The notes: generated by a model from the letters alone, not told the origin. A DNA stretch of 64,000 nt from Vulcanisaeta souniana JCM 11219 (GCF_026000775.1 NZ_AP026830.1:1-64000), one strand, 5' to 3'; shown: positions 43,311-54,865, counted from the first letter of the stretch. Translations and numbers: made by a program.

Positions 43311-43954
43311 CTCCTATTCACAACCTCAACATTACTATTTAACACTTGGTGCAGGAAACCCATGTAGTACTCAATCATTAATGCCTCAATTACGTGTTTA
43401 TCATTCAACTCGGAACAGGACCTTATAGTGATCACGCCATTCCTCTCAATAAGCGTTATCTTTCCTAGTCCCCTGAATTGGCCTATCTTGACTAGTTCGT
43501 TTAGGTTACTATTACGTAGTATCGAGGCGTCGTAGGACCCCAGGTCTCCAATGATCCTTCTGAACTCAGGATTTGTCAATAGTCCCTTGACCCTATCAAG
43601 CTCAATTATCAGTACTTGCTTATCTCTGAACGTTGGTAATATCATGGACGGCACCATGAACATCTCCCTCTCAACTATCCTATACCTAACCCACTCAACG
43701 AAGGAGAACTTCTTCAGTTCCTTCTCTAGGTCATTTAGGGATACGTCAGCACCCGAGAGATCTACAATGAAGTGTAGCAGTAATTGTGTTCTATTAACGG
43801 ACATATTCAGTATGTTTATACCATGGTCAGCAAATACATTAGACAATGCTGCAAGTATGCCCGGCCTATCCGTTATAAACTTAATCAGGAACTCCCCGAG
43901 CACCCTATCCTTACCCTCGAAAGCCAGCGCCAAGTCCCTGTACAATGTCTCCAC
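43265..43954 (-). CDS. ACT-domain protein with V4R-like C-terminal half
   Basis: 229 aa. The N-terminus is an ACT amino-acid-binding domain (FLIKFITDRPGILAALSNVFADHG, about 22-45, then INILNMSVNRT). The second half (about 100-229) looks like a V4R/4-vinyl-reductase-type small-molecule sensor: a long helical part and a final ALMIEYYMGFLHQVLN followed by strands EVVNRSYEGDCVSVSF. A ligand-sensing regulatory role is likely; no DNA-binding domain is seen. GTG start with a TATA-like GTTTTTAAGCC about 30 nt upstream. It overlaps the 3' end of the thiolase convergently by 46 bp. A relative lies at 55018-55623. Confidence 0.75.
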   Translation of the reverse strand: METLYRDLALAFEGKDRVLGEFLIKFITDRPGILAALSNVFADHGINILNMSVNRTQLLLHFIVDLSGADVSLNDLEKELKKFSFVEWVRYRIVEREMFMVPSMILPTFRDKQVLIIELDRVKGLLTNPEFRRIIGDLGSYDASILRNSNLNELVKIGQFRGLGKITLIERNGVITIRSCSELNDKHVIEALMIEYYMGFLHQVLNSNVEVVNRSYEGDCVSVSFKVLK

Positions 43955-44116
43955 AAGTCAGTCCCCAAATAGCCATGGCTTAAAAACTTATTTGCCACGA
44001 AATTCACGGCATTACTAAAACGCGTCAGGATAGCATTAATGAATCCTTTAAAGGAATCGCGGGAAAAGAAAAAACTAAAATAGCACCCTTAGATATGAGT
44101 TGGGACCTTTATTGGT

Positions 44117-46549
44117 ATGGAGTTCAAACCAAAACTGCAGGAGAAAAGATGGGAATTCTCAAGGGAAGTAGAGTTGCTTAGGAAGTGGGAGGAGGAGGGA
44201 TTGTTCGAAGTTAAGATCAATGAGGGAAGACCAACCCTTGTAATCGATACACCACCGCCATACCCATCGGGAAGACCCCACATTGGTGGTATAGCCCATT
44301 ACACCCAAATCGATATGATCGCCAGGTTCTTCAGGATGAGAAGTTACAACGTAGTATTCCCGTTCTATGCCGATAGAAATGGACTACCGGTTGAGGTTCA
44401 GGTGGAGAGGACATATGGCATAAACATGTACGAGGTACCTAGGGAGAAGTTCCTTGAGCTGTGTAGGCGGTTTCTCGATGAGTATGAGGGTGAGTTCGTG
44501 AGTATATTTAGGCGTTGGGGTGGTTCCTTCAGCTACTGGAGGAATGGCACGGATAGTGAGGAGTATAGGAGGGTTACGCAGGAGACATTCATTAACCTAT
44601 GGAATAGGGGCTTGATTTATGAGACGAGTAGGCCAACCCTGTGGTGTCCAAGGTGTAGGACTGCTTTGGCGGAGGCGGAGGTTGAGTATAGGGATGAGGA
44701 TTCGTACCTGAACTACATTAAGTTTAGGGTTAAGGAGACGGGTGAGGACATAATAATAGCGACCACAAGGCCTGAGTTGTTGCCAGCCACGGTTGCCGTC
44801 GCCTTTAACCCAGGCGACAATAGGTATAAGAGGTTGGAGGGCTTGCATGCCATTGTTCCTCCATTGAACCAGGAGGTTCCCATTGTGTCTCATCCGTCTG
44901 TTAAGCCTGACTTTGGTACGGGCCTCGAGATGATAAGTACCTTCGGCGATACCAGAGACTTAATGGTTGTTAACGAATTGAAGTTACCCATGAAGATCGT
45001 GGTTAACCCAGACGGCACATTGAATGAGTTGGCTGGTAAGTATAAGGGACTGAATGTTAGGGAGGCAAGGGAGGCGATAATTAAGGACGCTCAGGAGACT
45101 GGTCTGCTCGTTAAGAGGGAGCCCCTCAGGCATACCGTGCCCATATGCTGGAGATGCAAGACACCAATAGAGATAATAGTCACTAAGGAATACTTCCTAA
45201 AACAGATCCAGTTTAAGGATGAACTAGTCAAGCTGGTGCAGAGTGAGATGGTTATTAAACCACCTGAGTATGCCCAAATGCTTGTCGACTGGATTAAGTC
45301 CCTTGAGTTCGACTGGCCAATATCAAGGCGTAGGTATTACGGTACTGAAATACCGATTTGGTACTGTATAGATGAGGAGGGAAACACGAAGGCCATTGTT
45401 CCAAAACCTGGCAAGTACTACAGACCCTGGAGGGATGAGCCGCCACTTGAGGTTAAGGAGCAGTGCCCAAGCGGTAAACTAGTTGGCGAGGATAGGGTGC
45501 TGGATACTTGGTTTGACTCGTCAATCTCCTGGATATACGCCACAGGCTACACAAAGCCCAATATAAGGGTCTTTGAGAAGGTTTACCCACACAGTATACT
45601 TAGGCCCCAGGGCTACGACATAATTAGGACTTGGCTGTACTACTCTGTGGTAAGGGCATACCTACTCTACGGCAAACCACCCTTCAAGTACGTCAGGGTG
45701 AGCGGCATGGGACTTGACGAAAAAGGCGAGGCCATGCATAAATCCAAGGGCAACATAATAGACCCAATACTGCCAGTGGAGAAGTATGGCGCAGACGCAA
45801 CTAGGTTTTGGGCAGCGGCCTCAGCCAAGTTGGGCAGTGATTATAGGTATAGTGAACAATTGATTAGGACTGGCCACGACTTCGCAGTGAAGCTGTGGAA
45901 CATTGCCAGGTTCATATCATCATTCCCAGAGGTTAATGATAACTACGAACTAACACCACTGGATATTATGATACTAGCCAAGTTAAATGATGTAGTTAAT
46001 ACATCACTGAGGGCGTTTAACGACTTCGATGTGTATATACCTGCAAACATTATTTATGACTTCACGTGGCACCTCTTTGCCGATCATTACCTCGAGGCCG
46101 TTAAATCAAGGGCCTACAACAGGGATGGACTATTCACGGAGAGGCAACAAAGGGGTGCCTGGTTCACGCTATATAAGGTTCTAAAGACTGTGCTTAGGTT
46201 GTTGGCGCCGATAATGCCCTTCGTGACTGATCAAATATGGAGGAGCTTGTACGGTGAGTCAATACATAGGCAGTTAATTGAGGACCCGGATCCAAGGTTT
46301 GATAATAAGGAGTACCTTAGTATGCTTGAACCCTTTATGGAATTTAACAGAACCATATGGACCTATAAGAACAGGACTGGGTTGAGCCTTAACGAGGCGA
46401 TTAATGGCATTGTATATGCGCCGGATGTGCTTAAGCCCCTGGAGCCTGAGCTGAGGGCGATGCACAGAATTAGGGAATTAAGGTTTGGAAAACCCATGGG
46501 GAATTACGAGATACTAAATGAGTCACTACAGGTCTACCTGGTCAAATGA
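44117..46549 (+). CDS. valS: Valyl-tRNA synthetase
   Basis: Class I synthetase charging tRNA-Val (810 aa). HIGH-equivalent PYPSGRPHIGG near 50-60, the CP1 editing domain (about 180-330) with TTRPELLPATVAVAFNP, DTWFDSSISW near 462-471, the KMSKS loop as MHKSKGN near 537-543, and an anticodon-binding helical domain at the C-terminus. Shorter than bacterial ValS because the long coiled coil is absent, as in archaea. It converges on the MFS gene with a 16-bp overlap. Confidence 0.97.
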   Translation: MEFKPKLQEKRWEFSREVELLRKWEEEGLFEVKINEGRPTLVIDTPPPYPSGRPHIGGIAHYTQIDMIARFFRMRSYNVVFPFYADRNGLPVEVQVERTYGINMYEVPREKFLELCRRFLDEYEGEFVSIFRRWGGSFSYWRNGTDSEEYRRVTQETFINLWNRGLIYETSRPTLWCPRCRTALAEAEVEYRDEDSYLNYIKFRVKETGEDIIIATTRPELLPATVAVAFNPGDNRYKRLEGLHAIVPPLNQEVPIVSHPSVKPDFGTGLEMISTFGDTRDLMVVNELKLPMKIVVNPDGTLNELAGKYKGLNVREAREAIIKDAQETGLLVKREPLRHTVPICWRCKTPIEIIVTKEYFLKQIQFKDELVKLVQSEMVIKPPEYAQMLVDWIKSLEFDWPISRRRYYGTEIPIWYCIDEEGNTKAIVPKPGKYYRPWRDEPPLEVKEQCPSGKLVGEDRVLDTWFDSSISWIYATGYTKPNIRVFEKVYPHSILRPQGYDIIRTWLYYSVVRAYLLYGKPPFKYVRVSGMGLDEKGEAMHKSKGNIIDPILPVEKYGADATRFWAAASAKLGSDYRYSEQLIRTGHDFAVKLWNIARFISSFPEVNDNYELTPLDIMILAKLNDVVNTSLRAFNDFDVYIPANIIYDFTWHLFADHYLEAVKSRAYNRDGLFTERQQRGAWFTLYKVLKTVLRLLAPIMPFVTDQIWRSLYGESIHRQLIEDPDPRFDNKEYLSMLEPFMEFNRTIWTYKNRTGLSLNEAINGIVYAPDVLKPLEPELRAMHRIRELRFGKPMGNYEILNESLQVYLVK

Positions 46550-47664
46550 TTATAACCGTAAAGCAGTAATATAGATCCTATTATAATTAGTGAGATTGAT
46601 GTGATACCCACCATTAATAACGTCTTCGCGAAATCATAGTACTGAAGGAGAAAACCTATTACGTAAGGTGATATTGAACCGCCCAATTGACTCATGAAGT
46701 TTAGAAAACCACTGGTAGCCCCAACGTTCCTAGTGTACTTTGAAATGGCTATGGATGGGGCAGCATAGAAGCCATAGAAGAAACCAAGGAGAAGCATTAA
46801 GAACGCCACTAGGTAAAATGCTGTTAACTCGGGTATTACTATAACAATGATGGAGAGGGACAATGAGGATAATATACTTGGGATCGCATAGCCAGCCTTA
46901 TCACCCGTGAGGCCGCCAATTACGGCACCCAAGGAACCCATTATAGATGATAAAAAGGCATAGAACCCACTTAATGTTGGGCTAATACCAAGTACATGAA
47001 CAACGTAGTAAGTGGACCAACCGAGAAAACCTAGGTAGGAGAAACCGGAGGACAGCCTTATGAACCCCATACCCAATACTCCGAGGTTCTCGGGACCTAT
47101 GACAATACTACCCCCAACCTTATTATTGACCCTGGTTAATGGAACCAATGACGACGCAACTATCGCTGAGAACAATAGGAAGGGTGTGAACCTATTTATT
47201 GAGAACAATAATGGTGATAATATTATTGATATGGAAGATGCTAGAAAGAACATACTTTGGTAAATGCCTGCCCCAAGCCCACCCCTGCCGTAATTCAACA
47301 GAACCATGCTTATTAGGGATACGTAGGTTATTGCTAGTAACGAACCCATTATGAATTGAACGACCAGTAGTAAGTAGTATTGATTAATGATTAATGGGTA
47401 AGTAGCGTTCAGCGCAGCTATGAGGATTAGGACATAAAGTACTACGTTATATCCATACCTATCAACTATTAAGCCACCAATTACCTGGAATACTGTGTAG
47501 CCAACCCAGAGCACCGTAATAATTAGGCCGCCCATGACCGTGCTAATACCATTTTTCCCGACCATGTATGGTAGTAATGCTGGTATTGAATACCTAACAA
47601 GTACAACGGAGAAGAAGGCAAGGGAAGCCGCCAGAACTATGGTAATGCCGCCACTAACCTTCAT
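46534..47664 (-). CDS. Major facilitator superfamily transporter
   Basis: 376 aa with about 11-12 hydrophobic spans, typical of MFS permeases. The loop between spans 2 and 3 reads GLIVDRYGYNVVL, the G-x-x-x-D-R-x-G hallmark; a second-half counterpart is GGLTGDKAGYA. Substrate unknown. ATG 47664 lies about 27 nt from the TATA element shared with the divergent aEF1B gene. Confidence 0.9.
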   Translation of the reverse strand: MKVSGGITIVLAASLAFFSVVLVRYSIPALLPYMVGKNGISTVMGGLIITVLWVGYTVFQVIGGLIVDRYGYNVVLYVLILIAALNATYPLIINQYYLLLVVQFIMGSLLAITYVSLISMVLLNYGRGGLGAGIYQSMFFLASSISIILSPLLFSINRFTPFLLFSAIVASSLVPLTRVNNKVGGSIVIGPENLGVLGMGFIRLSSGFSYLGFLGWSTYYVVHVLGISPTLSGFYAFLSSIMGSLGAVIGGLTGDKAGYAIPSILSSLSLSIIVIVIPELTAFYLVAFLMLLLGFFYGFYAAPSIAISKYTRNVGATSGFLNFMSQLGGSISPYVIGFLLQYYDFAKTLLMVGITSISLIIIGSILLLYGYNHLTR

Positions 47665-47684
47665 GACAGGCTCATTCTATAGAA

Positions 47685-47701
47685 GGGTTAATAAATACTT
47701 A
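47685..47701. promoter_or_regulatory. Single TATA-like element serving two divergent genes
   Basis: The 56-bp space between the MFS start (47664) and the aEF1B start (47721) contains only one AT-rich core, GGTTAATAAATACTTAA. Its midpoint is about 28 nt from each start codon, the expected distance for leaderless transcription in both directions. Confidence 0.5.
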
Positions 47702-47720
47702 ATTCTACCACGCCAATACT

Positions 47721-47999
47721 ATGGCAGAGGTATACCTAGTTTACAGGGTTACTCCAAGTAAGTCAGAGGTTAACTACGAGGAATTAAAGAGCACAATAAA
47801 GAAGTCATTGGAGCCGAAGTACAAGGTTGATAAGGTTGAGGAGGATGACATTGGCTTTGGAATCAAGGCACTTAGGGTCTACATAAGGATGCCGGAGTCC
47901 TCAGAGGAACACTCAAGCGATGAAGTGGAGAATATACTAAGTGGGATTGAGGGAATTGGTAGCATTGAACTTGAGTACTTCACGAGACTTGGCTTCTAG
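47721..47999 (+). CDS. ef1b: Translation elongation factor aEF-1 beta
   Basis: Nucleotide-exchange factor for aEF-1 alpha. 92 aa, an alpha-beta sandwich: [38 protein letters not shown] near 50-68, and the C-terminal [16 protein letters not shown], matching the family's GV-x-S-x-E-V ending. Leaderless start. Confidence 0.94.
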   Translation: MAEVYLVYRVTPSKSEVNYEELKSTIKKSLEPKYKVDKVEEDDIGFGIKALRVYIRMPESSEEHSSDEVENILSGIEGIGSIELEYFTRLGF

Positions 48000-48063
48000 A
48001 ATTAAATACCTGCCAGGCGAAAATTAATAACGCAATAAGTTTTTTAATTCAACGGAGAAGTAA

Positions 48064-50289
<2,226 letters not shown>

Positions 50290-50424
50290 CCCCACAAAAC
50301 GCTTGGATTTAGGATACTCCCTTCTTTTACTACGCCCTGTGTTCCTGTCTGTCTTGCGTTTGGGGAATGAGGGATTAAGGTTATTAATTTAGGTTTTTCG
50401 ATTAATACCGCATTGGTGAAGTAA

Positions 50425-50652
50425 ATGAGGAGACCGGTGCCTATTGAGGCATTGATAATGGATTTAATAAAGGATAAGAATGATCTTTGGTTTAGTGATT
50501 TAATGCAGGCATTGAGGGCTTGGTATCCAGACGTTACTGAGAAGGAGGTGTTGAGGGCCTTAATGAGGCTTGAGCTTAGTAGGTTGATAATAGTACAGAA
50601 GATTGTCAAGAAGGATAACGTAACGTACCATATAAGGGTTGTTAAAGAATGA
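50425..50652 (+). CDS. Small conserved winged-helix-like protein
   Basis: 75 aa: PIEALIMDLIKDKNDLWFSDLMQAL, YPDVTEKEVLRALMRLELSRLIIV, then VTYHIRVV. The helix-helix-helix-strand pattern is that of a minimal winged helix, although a DNA target is not known. GGTGAAG lies upstream of the ATG. It lies 47 bp upstream of fen and may be co-expressed with it. Confidence 0.75.
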   Translation: MRRPVPIEALIMDLIKDKNDLWFSDLMQALRAWYPDVTEKEVLRALMRLELSRLIIVQKIVKKDNVTYHIRVVKE

Positions 50653-50699
50653 GGGAAAGAGATAAAGGGTAATTTTTCATTAATTATTGGGTCATGTGA

Positions 50700-51749
50700 A
50701 TGGGCGTTACTGAACTTGGCAAGTTAATACCAGATAGTATCAGGAAGACTGTGGACTTTGCACAATTATCAAACAAAATCATTGCGTTGGATGCCTATAA
50801 TGCGCTCTATCAATTCCTGGCATCAATTAGACAACCAGATGGTACACTACTCATGGACTCCAGGGGTAGAGTGACGAGCCACTTAAGTGGGCTTCTTTAC
50901 CGAACCATTAACCTCCTTGAAAATAGGATATGGCCCATCTACGTGTTTGACGGTAAACCACCTGAGGAAAAGACACTGGAGATAGTCAGAAGAAGGAGGG
51001 TTAGGGAGGAGGCCATGGATAAGTGGGCTAAACTACTTGAGGAGGGAAAGAAGGAGGAGGCAAGGAAGTATGCACAAAGAGCCTTATTCCTCACTGATGA
51101 CATGGTTAATGATGCAAAAAAACTCCTCTCATTAATGGGACTACCCGTAGTACAAGCCGCGGCTGACGGCGAGGCGCAGGCAGCATTGATAGCTAAGGAG
51201 AATAAGGCATGGGCTGCCGGCAGTCAGGACTATGACTCACTATTGTTTGGCGCACCCAGGTTGGTTAGGAATCTAACCATAACTGGACGCAGGAAGCTAC
51301 CAAATAAGGATGAATATATCGAGGTAAAGCCCGAAATCCTGGAGTTGAATGATGTGCTTAAGGCGTTGAAACTAAGGGATAGGACGCAATTAATAGACCT
51401 GGCAATACTGCTAGGTACTGACCTAAATCCAGACGGCATACCCGGTATTGGACCACAGAAGGCCCTTAAGTTAATTCAGGAGTTTGGAAGCCTCGAGAAG
51501 TTGATCCAGGGTCCTCTCAAGAATGTTCAATTTTCCATGGATCCCCTGAAAATACGCGACTACTTCCTAAACCCACCATACAACCCGAATTATACCATAG
51601 AGTTCAGGCAACCCAACGAAAAAGGAATCATTGAACTCCTCGTGTATGAACATGACTTCAACGAAGATAGAGTCAAAAATGCATTGGAGAGACTCAGAAA
51701 GGCAATGAGCAGGAGAAGAGAATCAACGTTGGACTCATTCTTTGGCTAA
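50700..51749 (+). CDS. fen: Flap endonuclease 1 (FEN1)
   Basis: Structure-specific nuclease that removes 5' flaps during Okazaki-fragment maturation and repair. 349 aa: N region MGVTELGKLIPDSIRKTVDF with LDAYNALYQFL and VFDGKPPEEK near 80-90, I region with ADGEAQAALIAK and SQDYDSLLFGAP near 176-187, helix-hairpin-helix IPGIGPQKALKLI near 242-254. The C-terminus STLDSFFG is a PCNA-interacting (PIP) box. All expected acidic residues are seen. Confidence 0.97.
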   Translation: MGVTELGKLIPDSIRKTVDFAQLSNKIIALDAYNALYQFLASIRQPDGTLLMDSRGRVTSHLSGLLYRTINLLENRIWPIYVFDGKPPEEKTLEIVRRRRVREEAMDKWAKLLEEGKKEEARKYAQRALFLTDDMVNDAKKLLSLMGLPVVQAAADGEAQAALIAKENKAWAAGSQDYDSLLFGAPRLVRNLTITGRRKLPNKDEYIEVKPEILELNDVLKALKLRDRTQLIDLAILLGTDLNPDGIPGIGPQKALKLIQEFGSLEKLIQGPLKNVQFSMDPLKIRDYFLNPPYNPNYTIEFRQPNEKGIIELLVYEHDFNEDRVKNALERLRKAMSRRRESTLDSFFG

Positions 51750-51794
51750 GGTACATTGGATGGGTTAAACTTAAAATAATCAAGGTCCCTATCC

Positions 51795-52982
51795 ATGCTG
51801 GGTACTAACATGGAGCCGACATTGTCAGTAATTGGTTCAGCACTTAATTGGGTATCCGGCATCATATCATCAGCCATACAATTACTATATTCAATAATCA
51901 ATTACATATTATCAAGGCCTGATAATTACATACCATTCCTATGGCCAATAATAAACTTCCTAAACCATGTACCCATAATAAACATAATAGTACACTTCAT
52001 ATTCTGGAGGCCAATATTCGACTTACTCTTTGTGCCCGGGCTGGTCTCAGTCCTGATAGCCCTAATCTTCATAATATGGTTCGAGAGAAAACTAACGGCC
52101 AAGGTTCAATGGAGGATCGGGCCACTTGAGGTATCGAGACCAATAGGTGGCCTCATCCAACCCTTCGCTGACTTGTTTAGATACATGTTTCAGGAATTCG
52201 TGGTGCCGCTACAGGCCGATAGGAATTACTTCATACATGCGCCAGCCATAGTATTCATACTATCGACACTACCTGTGTTCTTCATACCAATCGGCCCACA
52301 GACTGGTGGGATCTACGGCGTATACACAGGTTATGACGTATTAATTGCCTTGGCCTTAATAACACTATTCAATGTAGGCATAATACTAATCGGCTGGGCC
52401 AGTAATGATAGGTTCACCTATATAGGCACCGTGAGGGAGGCGCTACTGTACACTGGTTATGAGGCTGTGCTCATTTTATCAGTGGTCGCAATACTGCTCA
52501 TATACGGAACCGCTGACCCATTTAAGATAGTAAACTGGCAGGTAATGCACCTACCCGGCATAATAGTAAACCCACTGGCGTTCCTGGGCTTCCTAATAGC
52601 CACGCTAATGGCGACCTCAAGGTTCCCCTTCGAAATACCTGAGGCCGACACGGAAATAGTCCTAGGCCCATACACTGAATATAGTGGCATTGTGTATGGC
52701 TTGGTAATGACCATGAGCTATGAAAAACTATATGTAATGAGCCTACTAATGGTTCTATTGTTCCTAAATGGATGGGCTGGGCCGCCAATACCATATTTTG
52801 GGGCCTTGTCATACGCAATATGGTTTGGCATAAAAACATACATAGTAATGATGATTATGGTATTCACGAGATCCGTATATGGTAGATACAGGCCCGATCA
52901 AGCCCTGAAAATGAGCTGGACATCATTGCTTGGGTTAGTAACGGCTGCGCTGATCCTTTCCCTGATAATTAAGCTTCTCTAA
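51795..52982 (+). CDS. nuoH: Complex I subunit NuoH (ND1)
   Basis: Membrane subunit of NADH/ferredoxin:quinone oxidoreductase that forms part of the quinone site. 395 aa with about eight to nine spans. Hallmarks: FERKLTAKVQWRIGP near 95-109, GLIQPFADLFRYMFQE, the conserved loop SRFPFEIPEADTEIVLGPYTEYSG near 274-297. It starts at ATG 51795 or ATG 51810 and has an unusual N-terminal extension of about 60-70 residues with extra hydrophobic stretches. Other nuo genes are not in the window. Confidence 0.94.
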   Translation: MLGTNMEPTLSVIGSALNWVSGIISSAIQLLYSIINYILSRPDNYIPFLWPIINFLNHVPIINIIVHFIFWRPIFDLLFVPGLVSVLIALIFIIWFERKLTAKVQWRIGPLEVSRPIGGLIQPFADLFRYMFQEFVVPLQADRNYFIHAPAIVFILSTLPVFFIPIGPQTGGIYGVYTGYDVLIALALITLFNVGIILIGWASNDRFTYIGTVREALLYTGYEAVLILSVVAILLIYGTADPFKIVNWQVMHLPGIIVNPLAFLGFLIATLMATSRFPFEIPEADTEIVLGPYTEYSGIVYGLVMTMSYEKLYVMSLLMVLLFLNGWAGPPIPYFGALSYAIWFGIKTYIVMMIMVFTRSVYGRYRPDQALKMSWTSLLGLVTAALILSLIIKLL

Positions 52983-53142
52983 TTATTTTAAATTTAAATA
53001 ATGTTCTATATTATTATTAAAAATCAACTAAATAATTAATAATAATGCACAACCAACAGAAAATACTTATATTATATGCATTACTCATTAATAATTAGGC
53101 TAACCACTAAGTTAATAAGGAGGCTTTCCAGGACACAAGTCA

Positions 53143-53349
53143 ATGGTCATTTGCCCCGTATGCGGTAAGGAGTATGCAAATTCAAGTTCGTTATTAAAGC
53201 ATGTTAAATTAAAGAGCAGATATGACCCAACGCACATGGCCTTCTGGATGGAGTTCCAGAAGTACATGAGTACGCCAAAGGAGGACTGGACAATGCTAAC
53301 AAAGACAGACCTATTCAGGGAATTCTTGCGAGAGAAGGGACTACTTTAA
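53143..53349 (+). CDS. Small C2H2-like zinc finger protein
   Basis: 68 aa with C4, C7, H20 and H31 (CPVCGKEYANSSSLLKHV ... DPTH), a classical zinc finger-like spacing with a long H-H gap, followed by a helical C-terminus. It is preceded by a strongly AT-rich 160-bp spacer. No named function; DNA or RNA binding is likely. Confidence 0.75.
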   Translation: MVICPVCGKEYANSSSLLKHVKLKSRYDPTHMAFWMEFQKYMSTPKEDWTMLTKTDLFREFLREKGLL

Positions 53350-53419
53350 AACTATTAACCAACACTACGTCACTACTTTAACTAATAACCTAATTAATAA
53401 CCGTAACACCCAATAAGCC

Positions 53420-53794
53420 GTGAGAAAAAGAGGAACCAAGACAGCCACCCAGGAAGCCTTGGAATATCAACTAAACTGGCCAATTAAGTTAAGGGAATTA
53501 TCGATAAAGCTTCAGGACAAATCCTACAAAATAGTTCGGGAAGCCATCAAACAATACATAAATGGATTACTGGACAAGGACACACTTATGGAAATAATAA
53601 AATTAAGCGGCATCCCACTAAATAAGCATGTAAATCCTCAAAGGTATATAGTTCATGATGATCATGAAGAAACCCTGGAAGATATGGAGGAGACCATAAA
53701 CAATGAGTTCGAGGAAGTACATAACGAGATTGAGGAGGTTAGGGAGGAATACCTTGGACAAGGAGTAATTAGGAGGTTGATGGGCAATGATTGA
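53420..53794 (+). CDS. Hypothetical acidic coiled-coil protein
   Basis: 124 aa from a GTG start (MRKRGTKTATQEALEY). The N-terminal half is basic and helical (LRELSIKLQDKSYKIVREAI), the C-terminal half is strongly acidic and coiled-coil-like (EETLEDMEETINNEFEEV). No motif recognised. The next gene overlaps its end by 8 nt, so the two probably act together. Confidence 0.6.
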   Translation: MRKRGTKTATQEALEYQLNWPIKLRELSIKLQDKSYKIVREAIKQYINGLLDKDTLMEIIKLSGIPLNKHVNPQRYIVHDDHEETLEDMEETINNEFEEVHNEIEEVREEYLGQGVIRRLMGND

Positions 53795-54170
53795 TGAATT
53801 AATACGTAAATACGGCAGGTACATGGGAGGCATTGATTACGAGAAAATACTAAATGACTTAATGAGCGAGGAAGAAAGGCTACGATTAATCGAGGATAGG
53901 TTAATAGGCATAGACACAGGACAACAATTAGACCGTGAAAAAATAATGAACCTAGAAAGAAGAAGATTAATTCTAAAGTACATAGATCTAAAGAACCAGG
54001 AGGCAAAAACCCTTGAATTAATCAAGGAGCTAAAACTAAGGAATTACCCAAGGTCCGAGGTGACAAAGGCAGTAAGAAAACTGAGAGGAATAAGAAGGCA
54101 ATTACGCATGATAAGGCGGGAATTGAAAATAAGAAGTACAGAGAACCCACAAACATACCAAAAGACTTAA
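53787..54170 (+). CDS. Hypothetical basic helical protein
   Basis: 127 aa, helical, with heptad-like stretches (LMSEEERLRLIEDRLIGID) and a highly basic C-terminus (AVRKLRGIRRQLRMIRRELK). Complementary in charge to the acidic protein encoded just before, with which its gene overlaps by 8 nt. It could be a two-subunit nucleic-acid-binding pair; this is inference. No family recognised. Confidence 0.6.
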   Translation: MIDELIRKYGRYMGGIDYEKILNDLMSEEERLRLIEDRLIGIDTGQQLDREKIMNLERRRLILKYIDLKNQEAKTLELIKELKLRNYPRSEVTKAVRKLRGIRRQLRMIRRELKIRSTENPQTYQKT

Positions 54171-54196
54171 AAAACACGTAATTTAATGGGTAACGA

Positions 54197-54271
54197 GCCC
54201 CGGTAGTATAGCCCGGTCAAGTATGCGGGCCTCTCGAGCCCGTGACCCGGGTTCAAATCCCGGCCGGGGCA
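54197..54271 (+). tRNA. tRNA-Glu (anticodon CUC)
   Basis: 75 nt fold into a full cloverleaf: acceptor stem GCCCCGG/CCGGGGC, D stem GTAT/GTAT-type pairing with a GG-containing loop, anticodon stem CGGGC/GCCCG with loop CTCTCGA (anticodon CTC), T stem CCGGG/CCCGG with loop TTCAAAT, discriminator A. CCA is not encoded and no intron is present. A TATA-like GTAATTTAATGG lies about 15-20 nt upstream. No partial duplicate of its 3' end is seen downstream. Confidence 0.96.
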
Positions 54272-54523
54272 CTAGAGCTGCTTTCAATTCTCCCCAGTTC
54301 ATTGCCGTAGTAGGTTACAATCTAATCGGTGGCCACCTATACGAGATTTATGACCCGGATAATGGAGTAAACATCAAGGCCTGGTCTCAGGATTACTCAG
54401 GCAACACTGACAATTAGCCTCATTAAGAAAAAAGGTCAAAGGCCTCTTGAAGTTACTCAAGGTCGTATGCCAGTAATTAAGGGAACTGATGTCATTGAAC
54501 CCAGGACACGCTGTCCTAAACCG

Positions 54524-54865
54524 CTAATCATAATCACCTAGCGAGCTCAGCCTAGTTTCGGTTTCAGTTTTTCTCTCTGTCTTCGGCCTTATACTGATTA
54601 CCTCAACCTCATCAAGTGGCCTGACACCAAACTCCTCCCTAACCTCTCTCGGTATTGTGAACTGCCTACTAGCCGTGTGCCTAGTCCTCAGTAGGAGTAC
54701 ATTCCTCAACTCAATTATCCTATCATTGTACTTAATCGTTATATCCGCATAACGAACCCAGTCAATTCCCAAGGCCCTAACAAGCTTAGCCGGTATTAGG
54801 ACCTGACTATTAATGTAGACCTTTGCCTTATAGGGAAGACCAACAACGGTTTTTGGACTGGGCAT
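54524..54865 (-). CDS. AbrB/SpoVT-type regulator with two swapped-hairpin repeats
   Basis: 113 aa from ATG 54865 (MPSPKTVVGLPYKAKVYIN). Two AbrB-like units in tandem: KVYINSQVLIPAKLVRALGI near 14-33 and RQFTIPREVREEFGV near 67-81, each a strand-loop-helix of the swapped-hairpin DNA-binding fold. A TATA-like CTTTTATTTA about 28 nt upstream supports this start over the TTG at 54883. It may be a chromatin-like or antitoxin-type regulator; no toxin gene is adjacent. Confidence 0.8.
   Translation of the reverse strand: MPSPKTVVGLPYKAKVYINSQVLIPAKLVRALGIDWVRYADITIKYNDRIIELRNVLLLRTRHTASRQFTIPREVREEFGVRPLDEVEVISIRPKTERKTETETRLSSLGDYD

Noticed and set aside
43551-44018. 155-codon plus-strand frame opposite the ACT-domain gene
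   Set aside because: Mirror of the real minus-strand gene; composition is typical of a shadow frame.
54197-54271. Integration (att) site at the tRNA-Glu 3' end
   Set aside because: I looked for a repeat of the tRNA 3' end and for integrase fragments in the following 10 kb and saw neither.
54223-54417. 64-codon open frame beginning inside tRNA-Glu
   Set aside because: Its first third is the tRNA itself and it has no promoter or family similarity; treated as chance.
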